DNA from: CAYSSM01 sp964433905
GTDB lineage: Bacteria > Patescibacteriota > UBA1384 > UBA12157 > JAENIV01
Assembly (NCBI GenBank): GCA_964433905.1
Contig: CAYSSM010000016.1
Span: forward strand, 1 to 14,975
Length of the DNA stretch: 14,975 nt
Direction: 5' to 3'
Below, piece by piece: positions 1-6,321 of this stretch. Under the pieces are notes generated by a model, which saw only the letters and a list, made by a program, of their open reading frames with translations, made no database searches and had not been told where the DNA came from. Position 1 is the stretch's first letter. The number at the start of each line of letters is the position of its first letter. Made by a program: the position numbers and the translations under genes.

Positions 1-1
1 A

Positions 2-30
2 GGCGGGGTCGCTTCGCCAATTTGCCTCTT
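2..30. repeat. Left arm of a 29-bp inverted repeat flanking the recombinase
   Basis: Bases 2-30 are the reverse complement of 1656-1684 with one mismatch in 29. The two arms enclose the whole recombinase region including its promoter. The right arm lies inside the recombinase C-terminal frame (it encodes KRQIGEATPP). The core GGCGAAGCGACCCCGCC is GC-rich and could also be a dispersed palindromic repeat. Confidence 0.75.
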
Positions 31-89
31 GAATTCAATTATTGGATAAATGCTTTCCGAATTAAATTAATAATTCACGATTTTTTTCA

Positions 90-168
90 TACTCGCCGAA
101 AGGCGAGTAGCAAGTTTTTCTATCCGCCAAAGGCGGATTAACCCGCGCTTTGTCCGCCATTGGCGGAC
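90..168. repeat. Three tandem perfect hairpins upstream of the recombinase
   Basis: Three separate perfect palindromes lie in a row. TACTCGCC/GGCGAGTA has a GAAA loop (90-109). ATCCGCC/GGCGGAT has an AAA loop (122-138). GTCCGCC/GGCGGAC has an ATT loop (152-168). All share a CCGCC/GGCGG-like core, so they look like related copies of a short dispersed palindrome. The third overlaps the probable -35 region of the recombinase promoter. Confidence 0.8.
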
Positions 169-189
169 TGGCCAAAAGCAATATATAAT
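160..189 (+). promoter_or_regulatory. Probable sigma70 promoter of the recombinase
   Basis: There is a perfect TATAAT at 184-189, 35 bases before the ATG. A weak -35 candidate, TTGGCG (160-165), lies 18 bases upstream inside the third hairpin. The -10 is convincing and the -35 is not. Confidence 0.5.
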
Positions 190-224
190 AGGAATGTAAC
201 CAATAGTTCTAAAAAAGGAGGGAT

Positions 225-1235
225 ATGAAAACAAAATATTTTCTCTACACTCGTAAATCTACCGAAGACGAAGAACGGCAAATCATGTCTATTGAAGCCC
301 AGCTTGTGGAGTTGGCGGAGGTTGCCAAACGAGAAAATATTGAGATTGTGGAAAAGTTTATCGAGAGCAAAAGCGCAAAGAAGCCCGGGCGAGAAGTCTT
401 TAATAAAATGATGGAGAAAGTCCACAACTTTAAAGAACCGGTCGGAATTTTAGCTTGGCACCCTGACCGTCTCGCCCGCAACAGTGTCGATGGCGGACAA
501 ATTATTTATTGTATCGACACTAACAAGATCGCTTCTTTGCGCTTCCCCACATTTTGGTTTGAACCAACTCCACAGGGGCTTTTTATGCTCCAAGTTGCTT
601 TTGGCCAATCCAAATACTATTCCGACAACTTATCGGAAAATGTAAAGCGCGGGTTTAGACAAAAACTCAGGCGCGGCGAGTGGTGTTCACACGCTCCGTT
701 CGGCTATGTCAATAATCCGAAAACTCGCAATATTGAGCCAGACGAAACAAAAACGCGAATTATCAAAAAAGCTTTTGAGGAGTTTGCGACAGGAAAATAC
801 AATTTAAGAACCATTTCTGAACGCCTGAGTTTTTGGGGCTCGGTGAGCAGATCTGGAAAACTGCTTTGTAAAGCGGTAATTCAAAGAATGTTAACTAACA
901 AAGCATATATCGGTATTATCGAACGAAGTGGCGAAAGTTTTGAAGGCAGTTTTCCAGCCATTGTTTCCAAAGCGACTTTTGACCAAGTTCAACAAGTTCT
1001 AAAATTGCGAGCAAAACCAAGACATAGCAAGAAAAGTCATGGATTTCCTTTTGTTGGACTTTTCCGCTGTGGCGAATGCGGAGCGATGATAACCGCTCAA
1101 TATGCCAAAAAAACATATAGGTATTACCGTTGCACCAAACGGCTCGGGGCTTGCTCGCAAAAATATCTTTCAGAAACCGAACTTGTTGAACAATTAAAAC
1201 AAGAACTCTCAAAAGTCGCTTTATGCGAAGATTAG
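225..1235 (+). CDS. Large serine recombinase, N-terminal part ending at an in-frame TAG
   Basis: This is a site-specific DNA recombinase of the large serine (resolvase/invertase) type, which cuts and rejoins DNA through a covalent serine link. The N-terminal catalytic domain (about residues 1-150) starts with the YTRKS motif, whose serine is the expected nucleophile, and has the DRLARN motif of the family near residue 80. A recombinase domain follows (about 160-260). Then comes a zinc-ribbon region with CGECG and a second cysteine pair (RCTKR...ACSQ). The ATG start has a strong Shine-Dalgarno, AAGGAGG, 4 bases upstream. The frame stops at TAG 1233-1235, yet the same frame continues at once with the family's coiled-coil C-terminal part. 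The complete family protein is usually about 500 residues, so this product lacks its C-terminal third. Whether it is a pseudogene, a readthrough gene or an assembly error cannot be decided here. Family assignment is confident. Confidence 0.9.
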   Translation: MKTKYFLYTRKSTEDEERQIMSIEAQLVELAEVAKRENIEIVEKFIESKSAKKPGREVFNKMMEKVHNFKEPVGILAWHPDRLARNSVDGGQIIYCIDTNKIASLRFPTFWFEPTPQGLFMLQVAFGQSKYYSDNLSENVKRGFRQKLRRGEWCSHAPFGYVNNPKTRNIEPDETKTRIIKKAFEEFATGKYNLRTISERLSFWGSVSRSGKLLCKAVIQRMLTNKAYIGIIERSGESFEGSFPAIVSKATFDQVQQVLKLRAKPRHSKKSHGFPFVGLFRCGECGAMITAQYAKKTYRYYRCTKRLGACSQKYLSETELVEQLKQELSKVALCED

Positions 1236-1685
1236 TCTGAAAAAATGTTAGCTCAAGTCGAAGTTTGGGAAAAAGAAACCAAACAATCTTCGCATATTTT
1301 CGTCCAAAAATTAGAGAACAAAATAATACAGACAGACGGAAAACTTGATAAACTCATCAATGCCTTTTTGGATAACGACATTGAAAAAGAAATTTACCTC
1401 AAAAAGAAAGAGGAACTTTTGCAAACAAAAATTGCCTTAGAACAACAAAAAACCGATTTTGGACGAAAAGGAAACAATTGGATCGAACCGCTCAAAGAAT
1501 GGATTTTTTCCGCTCACCAAGCAGAAAAACTTGCTTTTTCCAATGATTTTTCTGAAATAAAGTATTTTGTGAAAAAAATCGGAACGAACCATCAACTTTT
1601 TGACAAAAAAGTTGCTTGGAATTTGAAAACTCCCTACGCCATTTTAGCTCGATACAAGAGGCAAATCGGCGAAGCGACCCCGCCA
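1236..1685 (+). pseudogene. Serine recombinase C-terminal part, in frame after the TAG
   Basis: This stretch continues the recombinase frame directly after TAG 1233-1235. The first possible start is the ATG at 1245, but no Shine-Dalgarno precedes it, so independent translation seems unlikely. It encodes a charged coiled coil (KLENKIIQTDGKLDKL onward) that contains RKGNNWIEP and ends near LKTPYAILARYK, as is usual for the C-terminus of CPR recombinases. In relatives as I remember them, the position of the stop is normally a tryptophan (an aspartate-tryptophan pair before a KML motif). A single TGG to TAG change would then explain the break. The true end is hidden: the frame runs into the N gap at 1686-1695 and, if the gap length is taken literally, on through the antisense of tRNA-Pro to 1832. 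That tail is not credible as protein. Confidence 0.75.
1656..1684. repeat. Right arm of the 29-bp inverted repeat
   Basis: This is the partner of 2-30. Its distal part, CCCCGCC (1678-1684), can also pair with GGCGGGG at 1699-1705 across the N gap. The sequence here therefore forms a local hairpin as well as a long-range inverted repeat. Confidence 0.75.
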
Positions 1686-1695
1686 NNNNNNNNNN
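1686..1695. other. Assembly gap of 10 N
   Basis: Ten unknown bases sit in the loop of a GC-rich hairpin (CCCCGCC 1678-1684, GGCGGGG 1699-1705). The hairpin may have caused the gap. The end of the recombinase gene is lost here. Confidence 0.95.
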
Positions 1696-1748
1696 AAAGG
1701 CGGGGGAGCGGAGCCCCAAATGATATTAAAATTTCAAAAAGTTTGTGT

Positions 1749-1824
1749 TGGTCGGGGTGCGCAGATTCGAACTGCGGACCTCCGCGTCCCAAACGCGGCG
1801 CTCTACCAGCTGAGCCACACCCCG
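1749..1824 (-). tRNA. tRNA-Pro (anticodon TGG)
   Basis: A complete cloverleaf is visible on the minus strand. The acceptor stem is CGGGGTG/CACCCCG and starts with C as usual for tRNA-Pro. The D arm is GCTC/GAGC, the anticodon stem CCGCG/CGCGG with loop TTTGGGA (anticodon TGG at 1789-1791), and the T arm CGCAG/CTGCG with loop TTCGAAT. The discriminator is A and CCA is encoded (1749-1751). It is convergent with the recombinase, and its own promoter lies at 1955-1983. Confidence 0.96.
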
Positions 1825-1838
1825 CAACATAAAACTCT

Positions 1839-1904
1839 AAATCCGAAATCAGAAATCCGAAACTCGAAATCCCTGCCTCATCGGCAGGCAGGCAAAATCC
1901 GAAA
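1839..1904. repeat. Repeat-rich leader between the promoter and tRNA-Pro
   Basis: Three exact copies of the 10-mer AAATCCGAAA occur at 1839-1848, 1853-1862 and 1895-1904. A small hairpin, CCTGCC/GGCAGG with loop TCATC (1872-1888), lies between the second and third. The block is in the leader transcribed ahead of tRNA-Pro. It looks like intergenic repeat debris and no coding potential is visible. Confidence 0.65.
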
Positions 1905-1954
1905 CAAGAAACTATAAACCAAAACCACTAAATTAGGATTTGACCTTATTATAC

Positions 1955-1983
1955 ATTATACCTGTTTTTAAACCAACCGTCAA
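1955..1983 (-). promoter_or_regulatory. Sigma70 promoter for tRNA-Pro
   Basis: On the minus strand TTGACG (1978-1983) and TATAAT (1955-1960) are separated by exactly 17 bases. This is close to consensus. Transcription would start near 1948 and leave a leader of about 125 bases before the tRNA 5' end at 1824. Confidence 0.8.
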
Positions 1984-1985
1984 TC

Positions 1986-2025
1986 CTTCGATTGCACTCA
2001 GGATTGATACTGAGTAGCGTCGAAG
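1986..2025. terminator. Imperfect hairpin at the 3' end of the glycosyltransferase operon
   Basis: A two-part stem: outer CTTCGA/TCGAAG and inner ACTCAG/CTGAGT, with a symmetrical 4x4 internal loop. It lies 2 bases past the stop codon at 2028. No U-tract follows in the minus direction, so it may protect the mRNA end or be a dispersed palindrome rather than a classical terminator. Confidence 0.45.
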
Positions 2026-2027
2026 TA

Positions 2028-3725
2028 TTAATTTACATTAAAGATAAAAACACCAGGGGTGATCTGTTCAAAAGGATATTTTCTAAGCCAATCAAAGCCA
2101 AAAAGTTGCAAATAAGTGCTTGAAATAACAACTTTACCTTTAACGCCTTGTCCATCCCAAGGCAGCGGCTGAAGATTAATATTGTAATATTCCAATGCGC
2201 TATCGCCATTCCAAGGGTAAAAAATATAGCCGGTTTTAATATTATTTTTATCCAAATAATTTTTGATTCTAAAAGCGTCTTGTCCCCAATCCAAATTAGA
2301 ATCAACTAAGATTTTATAATAATTTTTTTGTCCGCCGGCAAACTCATTAAAGTAAGCTATATAATTCGGGTAAGTAACCACAGATGAAAATAAATACCAA
2401 AGAATTAATATTAAAAATCCCAAAGCGGGAATTAAAACTTTTTTTTGCACCCTCATAAATTTGATCGTTTTAAAATCAACTAGATTAATTGATTTTGAGA
2501 TGAAAATAAACACAAAAGGAAAAATCGGCAGAATATGACGCAAGCCCAGATTGGCTTTGCTGAACATACTAAGACCTAGAAAAACAATGATCGGAATGAT
2601 CAGAAGATACTCATCAAAAATATTTTTAGAACGGATTTTTTTAAAATAAAAAAACGACAAAATTAACCAAACAAAAATCGGGATCGGTGTTTTGTAAAGT
2701 ATCGCTACCGGAAAATAGTACCACCAACCATAATTGGATGTTTGCCCCAACAAAAAAGAACCGTGACCGCTAACAGCATGACGGAAAACTAAAAATATTC
2801 CTTTATAGTATTCAGCAGGAAATAGCATAATACGATTTTTTTCAATTGCCATTTGTAAGCTACTGGATAAATTATAACCCGACCACAAACTGACATTTTC
2901 AGCTAAATTCGGATCTGGCGGAATTTTAAATGAAAAAAAGTAAGCCATCCACACCACCAAAAATCCTATGGTTAAAATCAAAATCAGACCGCAAAAGAAC
3001 TTGAAAAATATTTTAATATTTTTGCTCAAAATGACATTAATGATTATTAGAACTAAATAAATTGGGATTAAAAATCCACTGGTAAACTTTGACGCAAAAG
3101 CCAATCCCGTAAACAAACCACATAAAACAAGATTTTGCCAATTAGTCCGCAGTTGGCTGGATTTTAAATATTTACCAAAAAAATAGACGCTGATAAAAAT
3201 AAATAATGCCAGACCAACATCGGTATTAATTAAAATTCCATGGGCTAAAAAATTTGGAAAAAACAGAGTCAAAAATCCGGCAAACAAACCGGCTTTTTTA
3301 CCATAAAGTTTCTTGGCCCAAAAATAGACGAAAATTCCTAAAATTAAAGTTAAAATAATAAAAGGAAATCTGCCCCATAAAATCAGTTTTTGAGGATCGT
3401 TACCAGACTTGTAGAAAAAATCTTCCGACAAGATCCTTGCTTCTTGCCAAGAATCATAATAGAAATTACCCGCTTTTTGCCATAGACCGTCTTGCGGCAA
3501 ATTGGGGTGAAAAAAATTTATTACCGCGGCGGAAAGTTCTTTCAAAAAAGGAGGGTGTTCCGTGTCAAGCCGAAAATCGTTCTTTTGAAGATAAGTTAGC
3601 CCTGCATAAAGATGGACCCCCTCATCGGTAGTGGCGGAATTAAATTTCGCTGAACTAAAAAGTAATAAAAAACTAAAAATTATTAGGAATATTAAAATGT
3701 AGTTTTTTTTAAAAAAATTAAGCAT
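2028..3725 (-). CDS. Polytopic membrane glycosyltransferase, GT39/PMT-like
   Basis: A 565-residue integral membrane protein with about ten hydrophobic segments. It resembles GT-C enzymes of the dolichyl/undecaprenyl-phosphate mannose transferase (PMT, ArnT-like) type, which move a sugar from a lipid carrier to an acceptor on the outer face of the membrane. After the first TM helix comes TTDEGVHLY, with the acidic DE pair (residues 34-35) expected in the first extracytoplasmic loop, followed by the loop motif EHPP (56-59). The C-terminal soluble part contains NLDWGQD, which recurs in this group in my recollection. The ATG lies 16 bases past the stop of the upstream GT2 gene, with AAGAGG as a likely Shine-Dalgarno. 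It is the last gene of the operon. Donor and acceptor cannot be read from sequence. Confidence 0.85.
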   Translation of the reverse strand: MLNFFKKNYILIFLIIFSFLLLFSSAKFNSATTDEGVHLYAGLTYLQKNDFRLDTEHPPFLKELSAAVINFFHPNLPQDGLWQKAGNFYYDSWQEARILSEDFFYKSGNDPQKLILWGRFPFIILTLILGIFVYFWAKKLYGKKAGLFAGFLTLFFPNFLAHGILINTDVGLALFIFISVYFFGKYLKSSQLRTNWQNLVLCGLFTGLAFASKFTSGFLIPIYLVLIIINVILSKNIKIFFKFFCGLILILTIGFLVVWMAYFFSFKIPPDPNLAENVSLWSGYNLSSSLQMAIEKNRIMLFPAEYYKGIFLVFRHAVSGHGSFLLGQTSNYGWWYYFPVAILYKTPIPIFVWLILSFFYFKKIRSKNIFDEYLLIIPIIVFLGLSMFSKANLGLRHILPIFPFVFIFISKSINLVDFKTIKFMRVQKKVLIPALGFLILILWYLFSSVVTYPNYIAYFNEFAGGQKNYYKILVDSNLDWGQDAFRIKNYLDKNNIKTGYIFYPWNGDSALEYYNINLQPLPWDGQGVKGKVVISSTYLQLFGFDWLRKYPFEQITPGVFIFNVN

Positions 3726-3741
3726 TAAATTTAAAAACCTC

Positions 3742-5232
3742 TTAAGCGGTAGATTTTTTAGTCACATGAAAGGTCATATATTTGCCAAGCATTAATCGTG
3801 TCTGAGCATCGATTGCCGGCAAAGAACTAAAAAAGATAGCCGTGATAGGAACAAAAACCCATTGAGCGATAACTTCTAAATATTTGCGCTTTCTAAAACC
3901 GACTGGACGAGGCGGTAAAAGTAAAGTCGAAATTATCATCGAGGCGATTAAACCAATCCACGTTAAGCCCAATAAAACTCGGATGATTATCGGTAAATTT
4001 TGAGCCAAGACCGTACCGCTAAAACCCGGCCCAAAAAGAAGCGGTAGCCAGGCAATGACGGCAATGTAGAAAGATGATGTTGCCAAGGAATAGTTAGCTT
4101 CAAATAAGCGATAAAGTTTTATAAATCTATCGGTAAAAGGAATTTTTTTGTTTGTTACGGAATTAATGACCACATAAGGAAAATGTTCAACACCGTAATA
4201 CCAACGTCTTTTTTGTAAATATTGGTTTTTCAAAGTTTGCCAGTAGCTATCGGCTAAAACCGCATCCATATAAACGGGAATAAAAATTGGTACAACTTCA
4301 TGATCACCGTCGAATTTAAAATACGCCCGCCAAAATTGACGTGAATCTTCATTGACGACCGAGACATCCCAATATTCCATTTCCACTAATGTTTTTAAAC
4401 TCATTGCGTGGGTGGAAAAATTAATTAATCGCCATGGACGGGTGGCTTCAATTAGCTGCCAAAAAGAATTGCTAAACGAAATAATTCTTGAAATTGCCGG
4501 CACCTGCCAAATATTATTTGAATAAAGTGGGATCGGTTGAAAACTGCGCCGTGTTCGATTGGGATTAATGATGTACTGATAAGTAAGAGCTGATAAATAT
4601 TTTTTATGAATCCGGGTATCGGCATCGCAAGTCGTTACGACCATATTTTCGTAAGGAATTTTTTTGCTATCGCAATATTTTTGTAACACTTTTGCCGCAA
4701 AACGGGCATTTGCCCCCTTGGCCTTAACTTCGCCAACAATATCCGGATGGACGGTTACCAAAAAAGCTGAAAACCGACGGCCGAATTTTTGCTTTAAAAT
4801 TTCAGCGTTTTTTTGAGCCCTCTCGTAATCTCTTTTTTCAGTAGCAAGGACTAAGATAATGCGATTATTGGGAAAATCAGAATCAATAATGGCTTGGAAT
4901 GACGGTAATAAAGTATCGATTTCTTCTTTGTAGGTGGTAAAAATTACCGCCTGATAAACATTTTTCCAGTCCATCACCAACTCGTCCGGTTGAACGGCCT
5001 TACATTTATTAAGCCAGTCAATAACAATATTTTTTTTCAACATTTTATAGCCGGAAATCAAATGATAACCCATTAAAACCGATTTATAGAGCCAATAAAG
5101 ATCGAAAACTAACACAAAAGTAGCCACCGCCGCTGGCCAAAAAAATGATAAAATAATCGGCGCCAACAGAGCAATCCATGTTATTGCGCCGGGCATAATT
5201 TCTAAAAAACGCCATAGTTTTGTTTGTTGCAT
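3742..5232 (-). CDS. Membrane-embedded family-2 glycosyltransferase
   Basis: This 496-residue protein has two N-terminal TM segments (about 14-60), a cytoplasmic GT-A domain (about 90-345) and C-terminal TM segments. The order matches processive cellulose-synthase/hyaluronan-synthase-like GT2 enzymes. Key motifs are all present: the DxD-type motif CDADT (residues 202-206) for metal and nucleotide-sugar binding, NED (294-296) with the likely catalytic base, and QKRRW (340-344), which fits QxxRW and is typical of processive enzymes. It probably assembles or flips a surface polysaccharide, but the sugar is unknown. The ATG is one base after the TAA of the upstream small membrane gene, with no clear Shine-Dalgarno, so translation is probably coupled. 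Confidence 0.88.
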   Translation of the reverse strand: MQQTKLWRFLEIMPGAITWIALLAPIILSFFWPAAVATFVLVFDLYWLYKSVLMGYHLISGYKMLKKNIVIDWLNKCKAVQPDELVMDWKNVYQAVIFTTYKEEIDTLLPSFQAIIDSDFPNNRIILVLATEKRDYERAQKNAEILKQKFGRRFSAFLVTVHPDIVGEVKAKGANARFAAKVLQKYCDSKKIPYENMVVTTCDADTRIHKKYLSALTYQYIINPNRTRRSFQPIPLYSNNIWQVPAISRIISFSNSFWQLIEATRPWRLINFSTHAMSLKTLVEMEYWDVSVVNEDSRQFWRAYFKFDGDHEVVPIFIPVYMDAVLADSYWQTLKNQYLQKRRWYYGVEHFPYVVINSVTNKKIPFTDRFIKLYRLFEANYSLATSSFYIAVIAWLPLLFGPGFSGTVLAQNLPIIIRVLLGLTWIGLIASMIISTLLLPPRPVGFRKRKYLEVIAQWVFVPITAIFFSSLPAIDAQTRLMLGKYMTFHVTKKSTA

Positions 5233-5233
5233 T

Positions 5234-5551
5234 TTAAAATACCATCATCATATATCTAATGAAGACCGCCATTAAAACTTGGACCAATAAACCAGTGAAA
5301 AGCAAAAAGTAGCTGGCTAAAGGCTGTCTATTCCAAAGGAAATTGCCTAAAATCAAGTTCAAGCCGATTAACCCTGATGAAAAAATGAAAGGAATAGGAT
5401 TTTGTCTTAATTTTAATAGGTAAATATACCATAAAATGCCATTAATTGCAAGGGAGAGGAAGATTATTGCCAACACCTTCCATGACTTCCAAAAAGAATT
5501 GATAAAAAAAGATTTGATGATATTTTTTGCAACAGAAAATATTTTTCTCAT
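5234..5551 (-). CDS. Small membrane protein of unknown function, possibly 5'-truncated by a gap
   Basis: A 105-residue protein with about three hydrophobic segments (about 25-50, 55-70 and 80-103) and a basic N-terminus (MRKIFSVAKNIIKS). I do not recognise a family. The ATG lies two bases from an assembly gap, so its Shine-Dalgarno cannot be seen and the true start may be further upstream in the missing sequence. It is one base upstream of the GT2 gene and therefore probably an operon partner, perhaps an accessory subunit of the polysaccharide machinery (inference from position only). Confidence 0.65.
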   Translation of the reverse strand: MRKIFSVAKNIIKSFFINSFWKSWKVLAIIFLSLAINGILWYIYLLKLRQNPIPFIFSSGLIGLNLILGNFLWNRQPLASYFLLFTGLLVQVLMAVFIRYMMMVF

Positions 5552-5553
5552 TT

Positions 5554-5653
5554 NNNNNNNNNNNNNNNNNNNNNNNNNNNNNNNNNNNNNNNNNNNNNNN
5601 NNNNNNNNNNNNNNNNNNNNNNNNNNNNNNNNNNNNNNNNNNNNNNNNNNNNN
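5554..5653. other. Assembly gap of 100 N
   Basis: A run of exactly 100 N, a conventional scaffold gap of unknown true size. It hides the promoter and possibly the 5' end of the glycosyltransferase operon, and it starts directly next to the 3' end of tRNA-Thr. Confidence 0.97.
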
Positions 5654-5654
5654 C

Positions 5655-5728
5655 TGGAGCCGGTAGGCAGAATCGGACTGCCATCTACGATTTACGAAAC
5701 CGTTGCTTTACCATTAAGCTATACCGGC
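5655..5728 (-). tRNA. tRNA-Thr (anticodon CGT)
   Basis: Complete cloverleaf on the minus strand. Acceptor GCCGGTA/TACCGGC, D arm GCTT/AAGC, anticodon stem ACGGT/ATCGT with one G-T pair, loop TTCGTAA (anticodon CGT), T arm GGCAG/CTGCC with loop TCCGATT. The discriminator is T and CCA is encoded at 5655-5657. It lies 51 bases downstream of tRNA-Gly on the same strand and is probably co-transcribed. Confidence 0.94.
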
Positions 5729-5779
5729 CCTTCATTTCATTTAGAATAAACTAAGTTTATACCGAACGAAGCGAGGTTG

Positions 5780-5850
5780 AGCGGGCGAGGAGAATCGAAC
5801 TCCCATATCAACCTTGGGAAGGTTGTATTCTACCACTAAATTACACCCGC
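5780..5850 (-). tRNA. tRNA-Gly (anticodon CCC)
   Basis: Complete cloverleaf on the minus strand. Acceptor GCGGGTG/CGCCCGC with one G-T pair, D arm ATTT/GAAT (weak), anticodon stem CAACC/GGTTG, loop TTCCCAA (anticodon CCC), T arm GGGAG/CTCCT with loop TTCGATT. The discriminator is T. The next bases are CAA, so CCA is not encoded, unlike the neighbouring tRNA-Thr. Confidence 0.93.
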
Positions 5851-5862
5851 CTAACATCTAAT

Positions 5863-5868
5863 ATCTTA
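5863..5868 (-). promoter_or_regulatory. Possible -10 box for tRNA-Gly/tRNA-Thr
   Basis: TAAGAT on the minus strand lies 12 bases from the tRNA-Gly 5' end, the same distance as the TATAAT of tRNA-Asp from its gene. No good -35 is seen at 17 bases, so this is weak. Confidence 0.35.
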
Positions 5869-5892
5869 GCAAATTTCTCCTGAAATTAAAAG

Positions 5893-5918
5893 AATTGACC
5901 GGAAATCTCCGGTCAATT
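5893..5918 (-). terminator. Rho-independent terminator after the 99-aa gene
   Basis: A perfect 11-bp stem (AATTGACCGGA/TCCGGTCAATT) with a 4-base loop. In the minus direction it is followed by the T-rich TCTTTTAATTT. It lies 25 bases past the stop of the 99-aa gene and just upstream of the tRNA-Gly promoter region, insulating the two units. Confidence 0.8.
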
Positions 5919-5943
5919 GAGAGATATTGCGATAATATGCTGG

Positions 5944-6243
5944 TCATTTAGATTCTTCCGTCTGATTGAAGCGATCAAACATTTCCTTCAAAGCGCGCAT
6001 AAGGCCATTTGGCCCTTCGTCCAGCTTATAGCCACAAATTGCCACTTTTGAGGATCTTAATCTTTCAAAAACGATTTTTCTAACTAATCTTCCCGATTGC
6101 GGGTTTGTTTCTGCAATCTGATATTTTTCAGGTCCTAATTGTGTGATAGTTATACTGCCATATGTTCCGGAATGAAGATTCTTTAATAAGTTGCTACCTA
6201 CATTTAAAGGTATGGGATACTCGCAAGCAACCCACTCGGCCAT
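5944..6243 (-). CDS. Orphan 99-aa cytoplasmic protein of unknown function
   Basis: I do not recognise this protein. It starts MAEWVACEYPIPL, has no signal peptide or TM segment, and has a mixed beta-like middle (GSITITQL, YQIAET, RLVRKIVFERL) and an amphipathic C-terminal helix (GLMRALKEMFDRF). The gene is well supported. The ATG has a strong Shine-Dalgarno (AAGGGAGG), a near-consensus promoter lies about 35 bases upstream, and a perfect stem terminator follows. It is thus a single-gene transcription unit. It ends with TGA, which shows that TGA is a stop in this genome. Confidence 0.8.
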   Translation of the reverse strand: MAEWVACEYPIPLNVGSNLLKNLHSGTYGSITITQLGPEKYQIAETNPQSGRLVRKIVFERLRSSKVAICGYKLDEGPNGLMRALKEMFDRFNQTEESK

Positions 6244-6275
6244 CCATTGACCTCCCTTGAAGTCGTTATCATAAA

Positions 6276-6304
6276 ATTATACTAAAAAATGTTAGTTTTG
6301 TAAA
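6276..6304 (-). promoter_or_regulatory. Sigma70 promoter of the 99-aa gene
   Basis: TTTACA (6299-6304) and TATAAT (6276-6281) on the minus strand have a 17-base spacer. The start point would be near 6269, giving a leader of about 25 bases with the Shine-Dalgarno. Confidence 0.8.
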
Positions 6305-6321
6305 GACCAAAAGACAGTAAA

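Noticed and set aside
2..69. Second recombinase tail on the minus strand at the window start
   Set aside because: The inverted copy encodes the same ten residues, but a stop lies at 67-69 and the residues before it do not resemble the recombinase.
138..481. Minus-strand frames opposite the recombinase
   Set aside because: They are antisense shadows of a well-supported gene and include hairpin DNA; no ribosome site or family match.
1686..1832. Extension of the recombinase frame through the gap and tRNA-Pro
   Set aside because: The frame after the N run is arbitrary, and the translated tail is simply the antisense of a tRNA gene.
1839..1904. CRISPR-like array
   Set aside because: The three 10-mer copies are too short and irregularly spaced, and no cas gene is near.
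5554..5754. Frames spanning the 100-N gap
   Set aside because: They consist mostly of unknown residues and antisense tRNA sequence.
5944..5946. Alternative genetic code with UGA as glycine
   Set aside because: The 99-aa and PH-domain genes end naturally at TGA, one of them before a clear terminator, and I saw no in-frame TGA inside conserved genes.
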